DNA of 64,000 nucleotides from Saccharopolyspora erythraea NRRL 2338 (GTDB lineage: Bacteria > Actinomycetota > Actinomycetes > Mycobacteriales > Pseudonocardiaceae). The position numbers were made by a program, and so were the translations under genes. Position 1 is the stretch's first letter. Each line of letters starts with the position of its first letter. The stretch is from contig NC_009142.1 in assembly GCF_000062885.1 (NCBI RefSeq), positions 3,089,584 to 3,153,583 of the forward strand, in the 5' to 3' direction. The notes under the pieces are model-generated. The model had not been told where the DNA came from and ran no database searches. It was given only the letters and a program-made list of their open reading frames with translations. Below, one piece after another: positions 8,482 to 17,979 of the stretch.

Positions 8482-8521
8482 ACCGCATTCCCCGCCCCAG
8501 GAAGGAATCTGAATGATCGTG

Positions 8522-8770
8522 TCAAGCGGCTTGGGTGGCCGGTGGTGGCGCGGTCGGTGTGAAGCTTCGGCCGTCTCGCAGCAGTGCCCAGAGCACGTCG
8601 ACCAGGCGGCGGGCCAGGGCCAGCAGGGCCTGGGTGTGGATCAGCCGCTCGCCGCGTTTTTTGTCGTAAAACGTCCGCGAGGGGCCGCCCGCCTTGATGC
8701 AGATCTGAATCAGTGGCCAGGGCGTCCAGAACGACAGGACGGCCATTCCTTCCGAGCCACCGCACGGCAA
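8522..8770 (-). pseudogene. IS110-family transposase, C-terminal fragment
   Basis: An 82-codon frame whose end reads SRTFYDKKRGERLIHTQALL followed by ALARRLVDVLWALLRDGR, the characteristic C-terminus of IS110/IS902-type DEDD transposases. The N-terminal RuvC-like part is absent, so this is a remnant. Its 3' end lies only a few bases from an AGGAAGG ribosome site and ATG (8513) that directly follow the reductase gene, so the insertion appears to have landed at the start of the next gene of the operon. Confidence 0.75.
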
Positions 8771-8837
8771 AAACCATCAGCCACACTCCATCGCCCTGGG
8801 CATCCAGGGCATCCAACCCTGAACGACATCAACCTTA

Positions 8838-9730
8838 GACCGCATCTCATTTGGGTGTGTTTCCAGGCAGGCGATATGTTGATCAATTGTGAGTGATGTG
8901 GAGAGGTGGTGCCCGGAGCCGTTGTGGCTGCTGGCGCGTCCGTTGTTGCCTGATGCGCCGCAACGCCACCAAGGCGGGGGTCGGCGTCGGCTGGACGACC
9001 GCGCGGTGCTGGCTGCGATCCTGTACGTGCTGCAGACCGGGTGTGCCTGGTCGGCGCTGCCCACCTCGTTCGCGGTCAGCGCTCCCACCGCCCACCGCCG
9101 GTTCACCGAATGGGTCCAAGCGGAGGTGTTCAGCCAGCTGCACCAGGCGCTGCTGGACCTGTTGGGCACCGCCGGGGCGATCGACTGGTCGCGCGCGTCG
9201 GTCGACAGCATGCACGTCCGCGCGGTCAAAGGGGGGACCTGACCGGCCCCAGCCCGGTAGATCGAGGCAAGCCTGGCTCCAAGATCCACGCGATGAGCGA
9301 ACGCGGCGGCATTCCACTGGCCGTGGTCGTCTCGGCGGCCAACCGCAACGACCACCGGGAGTTGGAGGCCGTAGTCGATTCCGTCGCGCCGGTCAAGGTG
9401 CCTACGGGGCGGCCCCGGCGTCGGCCGCACAAACTGCACGGCGACAAGGGCTATGACTTCCCGGTTTGCCGGAACGCGTTGCGTCGACGGGGCATCATCG
9501 CCCGGATCGCCCGCCGGGGCATCGAGTCGGCCAAGCGACTGGGACGCCACCGCTACGTCATCGAACGCACCCTGGAGTGGGTTTCCCGATTCCGTCGGCT
9601 GGCGCGCCGCTACGAGCGCAAAGCAGCTCACTACGCGGCATTCGTCCAACTGGCGTGCGCGGCGATCTGCTACCGCCGAGCTGTCAAGCTGGACCTGTTG
9701 ATCCATAACAACCCCAAATGAGATGTGGTC
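8838..9730 (+). mobile_element. IS5-family (IS427-like) insertion sequence, complete
   Basis: An 893-bp element bounded by imperfect inverted repeats: the left end beginning GACCGCATCTCATTTGGG and the right end, read inward on the other strand, beginning GACCACATCTCATTTGGG; about 24 of 27 positions agree after small offsets. The 3-bp direct repeat TTA flanks it (8835-8837 and 9731-9733), indicating a transposition product still carrying its target duplication. It contains two overlapping transposase frames. It sits between the IS110 fragment and the P450 gene. Confidence 0.85.
8889..9721 (+). CDS. IS5-family transposase, two frames joined by -1 frameshift
   Basis: Frame one (GTG 8889 to the stop at 9242, 117 codons) holds the DUF4096-type N-terminus with LPDAPQRHQGGGRRRLDDRA, then WSALP and the catalytic-core start (DWSRASVDSMHVRAVKGG). 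Frame two, displaced by -1 and open from 9041 to 9721, continues DLTGPSPVDRGKPGSKIH and later KGYDFPVCRNALRRRGI and IERTLEWVSRFRRLARRYE, giving the DDE nuclease with its Y-R-E region. The change of frame falls on GTC AAA GGG GGG ACC TGA at 9225-9242, a plausible slippery run. The joined protein is about 277 residues, normal for IS427-type elements. Confidence 0.8.
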
Positions 9731-9742
9731 TTAGGGAAACCC

Positions 9743-10945
9743 ATGACGAGCACGTTGGACGAGAGCACGCCCGACTACCCGATGCCGCGGGCGCGGGGTT
9801 GCCCCTTCGACCCGCCGCCCGCGCTGCGCGACCTCCAGCGGGAGACGCCGATGGCGCGCGTGCGGTTGTGGGACGGCAGCACGCCGTGGCTGGTCACCCG
9901 CTACGCCGACCAGCGGGCCGTACTCCGGGACAGCCACGTCAGCGCGGACATGAACCACCCCACATACCCGCGCCAGGCGCCGGGCGGCGGCACCCTGAGC
10001 TTCATCGGCATGGACGACCCCGAGCACGCCCGGCTGCGGCGGATGGTCGGTTCCGCCTTCGCGGTGAAGAACGTCGAGCGGATGCGGCCCTGGGTGCAGC
10101 GGATCGTCGACGAGGCGGTGGACGAGCTGCTGGCGGGGCCCAGGCCCGCGGACCTGGTCGAGGAATTCGCGCTGCCGGTGCCGTCCCTGGTGATCTGCGG
10201 GCTGCTCGACGTGCCCTACGCCGACCACGCCTTCTTCCAGTCCAACAGCAAGACCATGATCAACCGCGACTCCACTCCGGAACAGCGGTCACAGGCCTCC
10301 GGCCGGCTGGCCGAGTACCTGAGCGACCTCTTGTCGTCCAAAATGGACACGCGTGGCGACGACCTGCGCTCCCGGCTCTGCGGCAGGATCGAAGCGGGTG
10401 ACCTGACGCTGCGGCAGGCCACCGAGATGGCGGTGCTGCTGCTGATCGCCGGGCACGAGACCACCGCCAACATGATCGCGCTGAGCACGCTCCTGCTGCT
10501 GCGCCACCCCGACCAGCTCGCCCTGCTGCGGGAGTCCGACGATCCGGATGTGGCTCGCCGGGCCGTCGAGGAGATGCTGCGCTACCTCAACATCACCCAC
10601 GGCGGGCGCCGCCGCGTCGCCCTGGAGGACGTCGAGGTCGCCGGGCAGCGGGTGCGCGCAGGTGAGGGGCTGGTGCTGCCCAACGAGATCGCCAACCGCG
10701 ACCCCGACGCCTTCCCCGACCCCGACCGGCTCGACATCACCCGCGAGGCGCGCCACCACGTCGCGTTCGGCTTCGGCGTGCACCAGTGCCTCGGACAGCC
10801 CCTCGCGCGGCTGGAGCTGGAGATCGTCTACCGCACCCTCTACCGCAGGGCCCCAAGGCTCGCGCTGGCGGCCGGCATCGAGGACATCCCGTTCAAGCAC
10901 GACGGGTTCGTCTACGGCGTCTACGAACTGCCGGTCACCTGGTAG
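9743..10945 (+). CDS. Cytochrome P450 (CYP105-like)
   Basis: 400 residues from ATG 9743, normal for soluble bacterial P450s. The I-helix oxygen-binding motif is AGHETTA (near 240), the K-helix ExxR is EEMLR, and the heme-binding segment FGFGVHQCLGQPLA puts the proximal Cys near 349. It would hydroxylate an organic substrate with electrons from the ferredoxin upstream. The IS element ends only 12 bases before the start codon, so native promoter and operon linkage are gone; AGGGAAA at the junction can still act as ribosome site. Expression, if any, depends on read-through or an IS-borne promoter. Confidence 0.95.
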   Translation: MTSTLDESTPDYPMPRARGCPFDPPPALRDLQRETPMARVRLWDGSTPWLVTRYADQRAVLRDSHVSADMNHPTYPRQAPGGGTLSFIGMDDPEHARLRRMVGSAFAVKNVERMRPWVQRIVDEAVDELLAGPRPADLVEEFALPVPSLVICGLLDVPYADHAFFQSNSKTMINRDSTPEQRSQASGRLAEYLSDLLSSKMDTRGDDLRSRLCGRIEAGDLTLRQATEMAVLLLIAGHETTANMIALSTLLLLRHPDQLALLRESDDPDVARRAVEEMLRYLNITHGGRRRVALEDVEVAGQRVRAGEGLVLPNEIANRDPDAFPDPDRLDITREARHHVAFGFGVHQCLGQPLARLELEIVYRTLYRRAPRLALAAGIEDIPFKHDGFVYGVYELPVTW

Positions 10946-10962
10946 CGCGCCGCGGTTCCCTG

Positions 10963-11824
10963 TCACCATGCGGCGGCGGCAGGCTCGCTCGACGGCGTTT
11001 TCCAGCTGAAGTCGAGCACCAGTCGGCCCCGCACCCTTCCGGCCTCTAGCAGCCGGTGCGCTTCGGACGCCTGGTCAGCCGGTATGCCCCCGCGACCCGG
11101 AGGCTGAGCACGCCGTCCTCGGCCTGGCGCGCGGAGCCGGTCGAGCCCCGCGGTGTCGGTGGCGGCGTTGCGCACCATCACCGGGTGCACCTGGATGCCG
11201 CGTTCGGCGGGACCCCGCCAGCCGCGGACCGTCGCGAGCCGGCCGCCGTCGGCGATGGCGAGGACGGCGCGCTCGTCACAGGACCGCACCGTCGGCCAGG
11301 CCGGGCACGCGCTCCGGTGCCAGCTCGCGGATGCGCGCGGCCACTTCGTCACCGCGTTCGACGACGTGGCCGGCGCCGAGCTCGCGCACCAGCTCGGCAT
11401 CGGCGGGTTGGGCGTCGGCGATCACGCGCAGCCCGACGGCCTTGGCGAACTGGATGACGTATCCGCCGAAGGCACCAGCCGCGCCCGTCACGGCCACCGT
11501 GTCACCGGACCGCAGCGCGAGCGCGTCGAGGGCGAGGCGAGCGACCATGGCGTTCATCAACCAGGTTGCCGCGGCTGGAAGTCGGCCCCGGCCGGAGCGA
11601 GCACGACCGACGCGGCGGGCACCACGACGTGCTCGGCGTAGGCGCCTGGCCCCCGTCGGCACTACCAGTGCGACGACTCGCTCGCCGGTGCTCAGCCGGC
11701 CGTCGGCTTCGGGACCGAGCTGGTCGACCACGCCTGCGGCGTCCATTCCGGGCACGTACGGTGGCGGGTCTCGACGGTCACGCCACCAGGCGCGAATCTT
11801 GTTGACCCCAAGGATATTCCGCAC
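10963..11824 (-). pseudogene. Decayed zinc-type quinone oxidoreductase
   Basis: Fragments in at least three frames add up to an NADPH:quinone oxidoreductase of the medium-chain dehydrogenase family: PPPYVPGMDAAGVV near the 5' end, AYAEHVVVPAASVVLAPAG in a second frame, then TVAVTGAAGAFGGYVIQFAK (nucleotide-binding motif) and a C-terminus HRLLEAGRVRGRLVLDF in yet another frame. The N-terminal ~50 residues are missing and several shifts separate the pieces. Clearly non-functional as it stands. Confidence 0.8.
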
Positions 11825-11853
11825 GTCCTGTACGGCCGGATGCCGACCCCGGG

Positions 11854-14796
11854 TCAGGTCGCCGGCGGTGTGACTTCGGGGACGCTGCTGAGCGCTTGTC
11901 GGAGTTCGGCCGCGTCGTGCTCGCGGCCGAGTTCGTCCAGCACTTTGACGAACTCGTCACCGGCGGACCGCAGACCGAACGCGAACATGGCCAGCGCGTG
12001 CCCTTCGCGGCGGTAGGTGGCGATCACTTCGTTGATCGCGCGCAGCCCGTCGTCCATCTCGCTCTTCGTCCCGGCGCACAGTCCCGCGAAGGACAGCTGG
12101 GCCACCGCGAAGCGGTGCTCGTAGGTGCCCGGGTTGCCCCGGCTCAGGCGCCGGTACACCTCGACCTGTTCGCGCGTGGCTGCCAGGGCCTCGGCGTGCC
12201 GCCCGGTCGCGTAAAGGCACCAGCTGTGGATGAGCAGCGCTTCGGCGAGGCGCGGCTCGTATGCGGCGGGGATGTCCCGGGCCAGCCGCCGCTGGATGCC
12301 GACCGCTTCCCCGGACGCGTCCAGCGACTCGGACCGGCCCGCCTTCAGCAGGCACAGCCCCAGGCATCGCAGCGCCTCGGCGAGCTCCGGCTCGTGGGCG
12401 GCCGGGTTGATCTCGGCCAGCCGCCGGTACACCGCGACCGCTTCCTGCGCGGTGGCCGTCGCCTCGGCGGGCCGGTTGGAGTTGGACAGCCGGAGGCTGA
12501 GCGTGGACAGCAGCTCGGCGAAGCTGGGCTCGCGGGTGGCGGGATCGGCCTGGGCGTGCCGCCGCATGATGGCCACGCCCTCCTCGGTCATGGCCAGCGC
12601 CTCGGGCAGCCGTCCCTGGTCGAACAGGCCGGTTCCGCAGCCCACCAGGAAGATCGCGAGGTCGGGTTCGTAGGTGGCCGGGTCGTCGGCGGCCAGCCGC
12701 CGGTACGTCTGGATGGCCTCCTGCGCCGCCGCGGAGGCATCGCCGGGGCGACCCATGCTCGCCAGGTCACCACCCAGGGAGTACAGCGCGGCACCGAACT
12801 CGTCGTCGTAGACGGTGGGGAAGTCCTGGACGAGACGGCGCATGATGGTGACGGCTTCCTGGCTCGCCGCGAGCGCTTCGTCCTTGCGGCCCACCGCCGA
12901 CAGGCGTCGCCCGAGACTCCGCAACGCCCCTGCGAGCATGCGTTCCGCGGCGGCCCCCAACTGGGCCGCCTTCTCCTCGGCCCCCAGCTGAGCCGGCTTC
13001 TCCTCGGCCGCCGGGCCGGACGCCGCTGCCGCTCTGGCGAAGGCGGGATCGCTCGCGGCGCGCCTCAGACGTTCCATCGTGCGCGCACGGGTGTCGGCCG
13101 CTTCCTCCACCAGCCGCCGCGCTGCCGCCACGGCCTGCTCGGCTGCTTGGAGCGCCTGCGGCTCCCGGCCGGCGTAGTGCAGCCGGAGACCGACGTCGTG
13201 GTGGATCGCCACCTGCGTTGACCAGCCGGGCTTGTGCACCAGGCGATGCGGTGCGAGGCGGACGGTGACGGCGGCGATGCCGGCGTCGAGGTCGACGTGG
13301 CGGTCTTCCGGGAAGTGCGACGCGATGGATTCCAGCAGTTCTGGGTCGATGTCCTGGAGCCCGGCCAGGGAGGTGAGTGCGGCGCCGCCGGCGGCGACGG
13401 CGAGTTCGGGGCGGGCGTGCAGCAGCGGGTAGAGGTGGTCCGCGCCGACGTGGGGCCAGCGTTCCGCGGCGGCGGCGAGGAAGGTGACGGTGCGGGGCGT
13501 CCAGGAAGGCGCCGTCCGCTCGCCGTTCCCGGTGGCATCGCCGCCGTCTGGGGCCAGCAGGGTCGAAGTCGTTGGTGCGGCCCAGGATTGGGCGGGGTAG
13601 TCGGAGGTGTGACCTGGCAGGGTCAGGGCGATGAAGTCCTCGGCGAGCCGGTCGGGGTAGAGCGGTTCCAGCACCGAGGTTCCGGCGGGATCCGCGGGCG
13701 GGTAGCACAGGCTGTGGTCGGTGAGGACCCGCTCGGGTTCCAGCGGTAAGCGCAGTGCCCCGAGGACCGCGGTGGCGGGGGAACGGGCCAGCGGACCGGT
13801 CAGCGCCGCGGTGAACACGGTCCGGTTCATCAACGTCGGCGGAGTCGCGTAGGTGTCGCCGGTGTCGTGCTCGCCGCTGGTGTGCAGGCGCGCCCAGTGC
13901 AGGTGTTCGCGGTCGAGCAGGTAGATGGTCAGGTTCGCCATGTCGCCGGGTGGGCGGCGTCCGGTGGCGTGGGCGTCGACGGCGACCAGCGCGGCGATGT
14001 GCAGCGCGAGGGTCAGCCCGAAGTCGGGGTCGTCGAGCCGGGCCGGCGGCTGGACATCGGCGGCGGATCCGAGGGAGTAGCGGGTGGCGAAGCTGTCGCG
14101 GGCCGCGTTGAACATCTCGGTGCGCTGGCCGGTGTCGTCGGGCAGAGAGGGCAGGTGCTGGGAGGAGGTGCCGGCCTGGTGGTTGGCCAGCGCCGCGCGC
14201 ACCGCGGGCCAGGTGTCGGCGCCGCGGGCGAGCATCAGCACCCGCGCCGGGACCGCGCTCTGGTGCAGGATGGCGTTGCTGAGCAGCCAGGTCAGATGGC
14301 TCAGCGGCCACCGGTCGGCGTAGTCGATGATCAGCAGCAGACCGCGTTCGCCGGTCAGGCGCAGGTCCTGGCTGCCGGGCGGGGGCAGGACGCTGCCCGG
14401 TCCGTGCGTCGCGGTGACGACCTTCCAGCCCGCGGCGAGCGAGTCCTGGGCGAACTGCGCGGCCAATCGGGTCTTGCCCTGTCCGCCGGGCGCGTGCAGC
14501 CAGCGCGCGGCCAGCCTCGGACCGGTGTCGCGCCACTGGCGCAGGAGGGCGAGCTGGTCCTGGCGGCCGGTGAAGTCGACGACGGCGTAGCGGGCGTTGA
14601 GCATCCGGCTCGGCAGCTCGGCCAGCCACTCCGGGTCGGGCGGCTGCGCCTGCCGGTACTCCTCCAGAACGTAGACCGGGCCCCGGTCGGCGAACACGTG
14701 CAGGTCGGCCCCGATCACCCCGTAGCCGAAGCCGCTCTCGACGCGCACTTCCTGGTGCACGTGCGAGGCCCCGGGCCCGTCGCCCGCGGTGGTCAT
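11854..14796 (-). CDS. STAND-like NTPase with C-terminal TPR array
   Basis: 980 residues. N-terminal ~70 residues include GFGYGVIGADLHVFADRGP, a beta-rich signature common at the start of such actinobacterial proteins. A P-loop lies at HAPGGQGKTRLAAQ (Lys near 108) and a Walker B at LLLIIDYADRW (Asp near 158). The middle resembles STAND regulatory regions, and from about 540 there are many TPR-like repeats with a recurring Ala-rich EAL/EAVAIMRRL pattern. STAND proteins are ATP-driven switches that oligomerise on sensing a ligand. It starts within an ATGA overlap with the small membrane protein gene, so the two are translationally coupled. No known effector domain was recognised, so its output is unclear; anti-phage, signalling and regulatory roles are all open. 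Confidence 0.75.
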   Translation of the reverse strand: MTTAGDGPGASHVHQEVRVESGFGYGVIGADLHVFADRGPVYVLEEYRQAQPPDPEWLAELPSRMLNARYAVVDFTGRQDQLALLRQWRDTGPRLAARWLHAPGGQGKTRLAAQFAQDSLAAGWKVVTATHGPGSVLPPPGSQDLRLTGERGLLLIIDYADRWPLSHLTWLLSNAILHQSAVPARVLMLARGADTWPAVRAALANHQAGTSSQHLPSLPDDTGQRTEMFNAARDSFATRYSLGSAADVQPPARLDDPDFGLTLALHIAALVAVDAHATGRRPPGDMANLTIYLLDREHLHWARLHTSGEHDTGDTYATPPTLMNRTVFTAALTGPLARSPATAVLGALRLPLEPERVLTDHSLCYPPADPAGTSVLEPLYPDRLAEDFIALTLPGHTSDYPAQSWAAPTTSTLLAPDGGDATGNGERTAPSWTPRTVTFLAAAAERWPHVGADHLYPLLHARPELAVAAGGAALTSLAGLQDIDPELLESIASHFPEDRHVDLDAGIAAVTVRLAPHRLVHKPGWSTQVAIHHDVGLRLHYAGREPQALQAAEQAVAAARRLVEEAADTRARTMERLRRAASDPAFARAAAASGPAAEEKPAQLGAEEKAAQLGAAAERMLAGALRSLGRRLSAVGRKDEALAASQEAVTIMRRLVQDFPTVYDDEFGAALYSLGGDLASMGRPGDASAAAQEAIQTYRRLAADDPATYEPDLAIFLVGCGTGLFDQGRLPEALAMTEEGVAIMRRHAQADPATREPSFAELLSTLSLRLSNSNRPAEATATAQEAVAVYRRLAEINPAAHEPELAEALRCLGLCLLKAGRSESLDASGEAVGIQRRLARDIPAAYEPRLAEALLIHSWCLYATGRHAEALAATREQVEVYRRLSRGNPGTYEHRFAVAQLSFAGLCAGTKSEMDDGLRAINEVIATYRREGHALAMFAFGLRSAGDEFVKVLDELGREHDAAELRQALSSVPEVTPPAT

Positions 14797-15227
14797 CGGG
14801 TGCTTTCCCCGCTCTGACCGGATTCCGGTGGCGCGTCGTGGAAGTGGACGTCGCCGTGGGCGACCTGGAACAGCCGGCCGCCGTCGGAGGCCGTGCCGAT
14901 CTGCACGGTGCTCCCAGGCGTCGGCTCGCCGGACTCGCGCGAGCGGATCCGCCTGGCGCCCTGGCGCAGTTGCAGCGCCGCCACCACCAGCGAGGCCACC
15001 GACACCACGAGCGCCGCCCCGCCGATGAACATGCTGGTCACGCTGGCCAGACTGTCCTGATCGGACAACGGCCTGCGGGAATAGGCCACGATCTCACCGC
15101 CGAGCCACACCGCGAGGCACGCGACGGCCAGTGCGCACACCGCGCCGAACACCGCCCACGGCCACCGCCGCCGCACCTTGCCGCCACCGACCACGAACCC
15201 CTCCGGATGACGAAGCTGATCAGCCAA
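14793..15227 (-). CDS. Two-helix membrane protein coupled to the STAND NTPase
   Basis: 144 residues from a TTG start (GGAAG lies a few bases upstream). Transmembrane helices at about 23-42 and 65-86, then a basic cytoplasmic segment (RQGARRIRSRESGE) and a beta-type motif TVQIGTASDGGRLFQVAHG followed by DVHFHD. That last motif resembles the DVHFH/GDVHVH tags found on partners of STAND NTPases in actinobacteria. Its stop overlaps the NTPase start, implying a stoichiometric pair. It could anchor the NTPase at the membrane or be its membrane effector. No sequence feature identifies a pore. Confidence 0.65.
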   Translation of the reverse strand: MADQLRHPEGFVVGGGKVRRRWPWAVFGAVCALAVACLAVWLGGEIVAYSRRPLSDQDSLASVTSMFIGGAALVVSVASLVVAALQLRQGARRIRSRESGEPTPGSTVQIGTASDGGRLFQVAHGDVHFHDAPPESGQSGESTR

Positions 15228-15299
15228 AGAAGGCTTCCAGTCTGCCAGCTCCCGGCCCTGCGCAGGTCGGGTTTCGCCGATCTCGGCGGGCGCGGCCGA

Positions 15300-17819
15300 T
15301 CACGCGGTCGGCACGGGCAGGTGGCCTTTGCGCAGCAGCGGGAGCAGTTCGCGTGCCGGGAGGGGATAGGAGAACAGCCAGCCCTGGTAGCCGTTCACCC
15401 CGATGCCGCGCAGCACGTGGAACTGGGTCGCGGTTTCCACGCCTTCGGCGACGCACCGGCGGCGCATGGCGTGGGCGATGTCGGCTACCGCCTTGGCGAC
15501 CGCCAGGTCGGCCGGGTCGGTGACGACTCCGGAGACGAACCGGCGGTCGAGCTTGATCGTGTGGGCCGGGAGGTCCTTGAGGCGGGCCAGCGACGAGTAG
15601 CCGGTGCCGAAGTCGTCCACGGAGAACCGGACCCCGTAGCGGGTGAGCTCGTCCATGGCCTGCCGGGAGCGATCCGGCAGGTCCACCAGCGCGGTCTCGA
15701 CCAGTTCGAGGATCACCCGGCTCGGGGCGATGCCGCTGTCGGTGATCGCCTCCCGGACGGTGTCGACGAAGCCGGGGTCGCCGGGAACCAGCGCCGAGAG
15801 GTTCACCGCGATCCGCACCGGGGCGCCGCGCGCGAGGGGCCAGTCCGCGGCTTCGCGCAGGCAGGTCCGCAGCACCCAGAGGTCGAGGTCGCGCAGCATG
15901 CCGCCCTGCTCGGCGATCGGCATGAACGCGCCGGGGCGGAGCATCCCGCGCTCGGGGTGGGGCCACCGCAGCAGCGACTCGACCGTGACGATCGTGCCGT
16001 CGTCGGAGACCACGGGCTGGTAGTGCATCTCCAGCTCGCCGTCCTGCAGGGCCTTGCGCAGCTCTCCTTCCAGGTGCACCTGCTGGTTCGCGGCGTCCCG
16101 CAGCGCGGGCCCGGCCAGCGAGAGCCTGCCGGAGCCCTGCCGCTTGGCCTCGCTCAGCGCGGCGTCGGCGAAGCGCAGGAGGTCGCCGCCGGTGGTGAGC
16201 GGGTCGTGGCGCATCGCGGCACCGATCGACACCGACACCTTGATCAGCTGCCCGTGCACCGGAACCGCGGTGCTCAGCAGCCCGGACATGGTCCTGGCCA
16301 GGCTCTCCACGCCGCCGGCGGCGTCGATGTCGGAGCAGACGACCAGGAAGTCGTCACCGGAGAGGCGGGCGGGCGTGCACTCCCGCGGCAACCGGCTCTC
16401 GAGCCTGCGCGCGAGCGCGACCAGCAGCTCGTCGCCGGCGTCGTGGCCCAGGGAGTTGTTGATCCGCTTGAAGTTGTCGATGTCGCAGAGGAACACCGCC
16501 ACCCGGTCCGCGCCGGCCGAGGCGAGCAGGTCGCCCAGCGCGGCCTTCACCGCGGTGTGGTTGGGCAGGCCGGTCAGCTCGTCGTGGGTCGCCTGGTGCC
16601 GCAGGATCTCCGCGGTCCGGAACGGCTCGGTGACGTCCTGGAAGACCACCAGCCAGAACCGGGTCCCGTCGTCCTGCACCGACTCGGTGCTGTGCAGTTC
16701 GCAGTACACCGAGTCGCCGTCGCGGCGGCGCAGCCACCGCCGCGGCGCCGGGGCGGTGCCGGACCCCCGTGCGGCGTCGGGGAGGGACCAGCGGTTCTGC
16801 TCGCCGGGCTCGCTGATGGCCTCGGTGGTCATGCCGCGCAGCTGCTCGGGGGAGTGGCCGAGGAGCCGGCACAGCGCGGGGTTGGCGTGCACGAGCCGCT
16901 CCTCCTGGTCGAACAGGCCGACGCCGACCGGGGCGAGCTCGCACAGGTCGATGAACCGCCGCAGCCGCGACTGCGCGGCGTGCTCCTCGGTGACGTCCTG
17001 CACGGTCCCGAGCAGGCGCGGCCTGCCGGCGATGTCGTGCCTTTCGGCGCCGTGCATCCGCCACACGCGGACCGACCCGTCCAGGCGGACGTAGCGGTGC
17101 TCGAACTCGACCGGCTGCCGGTCCCTGCGCAGCCCCTGCCAGATCCGGTGCACCCGCCGCCGTTCGTCGGCCGGAACCCGTTCCAGGTACCCGTGGTAGG
17201 TCGTGGTCTCCGCGCGGTTCCTGCCGGTGAGCTCGTAGAGCAGGTCCGAGAACCTGGTCCGCCCCGAGCCCGGGTCCCACTCCCAGGTTCCCAGCCGGGC
17301 GAGCTGCTGGGCGTCGACCACCCGCTGCTGCTCGTCGCGCAGCTTCCACTCCAGCGTCCGCTGCTCGGTGACGTCCTGGACCGTGCCCAGCAGGCGGGCG
17401 AGCCGGCCGTCGGGGCCGTGCTCGGCGCGCACGTTGCAGAGGTAGATGTGCTCGCCGCTCTGGTCGCGGATCTGCACGCTCCGCGTCAGGCCGCCCGGGT
17501 CGGCCACGACCTCGGTGTAGCACTTCTCCGCGGCGGCCCGGTCGTCCGGGTGCAGCGCGTTGAGCAGCTGGTGCAGGTCGTCGACGACGATCTCGTCCTG
17601 CCCTTGTGCGAACCACTCCATGAGTAGCGGGCTGCCGTATCCGACGCCGCGGGCCACGTCGAACGCGAAGCTGCCCATCCGTGCCATGCGCTCGGCCTCG
17701 ACCAGCCAGGCCAGCTTGTCGGCGTGGCTGAGCATGCCGGTGTGGCTGAGCATGCCGGGGTGGTCGCTGCTGGGCAGTGCCCGCCGGATACGCCTAACCC
17801 GGTGCTCCCGCTCTGTCAT
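15300..17819 (-). CDS. PAS-PAS-PAS-GGDEF-EAL cyclic-di-GMP signalling protein
   Basis: 839 residues from ATG 17819, preceded by a GAGGGGT ribosome site; a longer open frame upstream is not needed. Three PAS/PAC units (each ending in a DVTE motif: TVQDVTEQR, TVQDVTEEH, VFQDVTEPF) sense an unknown signal. The GGDEF domain reads SGDDF at the active loop instead of GG(D/E)EF, so cyclase activity is doubtful. The EAL domain has ESLLRW in place of EALLRW but keeps ELVET, DDFGTGYSSL and KLDRRFV, so phosphodiesterase activity is likely. No transmembrane helix is apparent, so it should be cytosolic. Monocistronic. Confidence 0.9.
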   Translation of the reverse strand: MTEREHRVRRIRRALPSSDHPGMLSHTGMLSHADKLAWLVEAERMARMGSFAFDVARGVGYGSPLLMEWFAQGQDEIVVDDLHQLLNALHPDDRAAAEKCYTEVVADPGGLTRSVQIRDQSGEHIYLCNVRAEHGPDGRLARLLGTVQDVTEQRTLEWKLRDEQQRVVDAQQLARLGTWEWDPGSGRTRFSDLLYELTGRNRAETTTYHGYLERVPADERRRVHRIWQGLRRDRQPVEFEHRYVRLDGSVRVWRMHGAERHDIAGRPRLLGTVQDVTEEHAAQSRLRRFIDLCELAPVGVGLFDQEERLVHANPALCRLLGHSPEQLRGMTTEAISEPGEQNRWSLPDAARGSGTAPAPRRWLRRRDGDSVYCELHSTESVQDDGTRFWLVVFQDVTEPFRTAEILRHQATHDELTGLPNHTAVKAALGDLLASAGADRVAVFLCDIDNFKRINNSLGHDAGDELLVALARRLESRLPRECTPARLSGDDFLVVCSDIDAAGGVESLARTMSGLLSTAVPVHGQLIKVSVSIGAAMRHDPLTTGGDLLRFADAALSEAKRQGSGRLSLAGPALRDAANQQVHLEGELRKALQDGELEMHYQPVVSDDGTIVTVESLLRWPHPERGMLRPGAFMPIAEQGGMLRDLDLWVLRTCLREAADWPLARGAPVRIAVNLSALVPGDPGFVDTVREAITDSGIAPSRVILELVETALVDLPDRSRQAMDELTRYGVRFSVDDFGTGYSSLARLKDLPAHTIKLDRRFVSGVVTDPADLAVAKAVADIAHAMRRRCVAEGVETATQFHVLRGIGVNGYQGWLFSYPLPARELLPLLRKGHLPVPTA

Positions 17820-17979
17820 AACTACCCCTCGTGGTCGAACCGCACTGCTCCAGTGCCAGACGACCACCGCGAACCGCCGAGCCTCGGTCGCGGTTTGATC
17901 ACACTGTGTAACAGTAGTAGCTGCCCGGAGGTCCCGCCAGAACGCGGCGGCGGACCGGGTGCGCACTCGGCGCCGGGGG

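Noticed and set aside
16354-17616. 420-codon minus-strand frame inside the PAS-GGDEF-EAL gene
   Set aside because: Same-strand shadow frame with Arg/Ala/Gly-rich content and no motifs.
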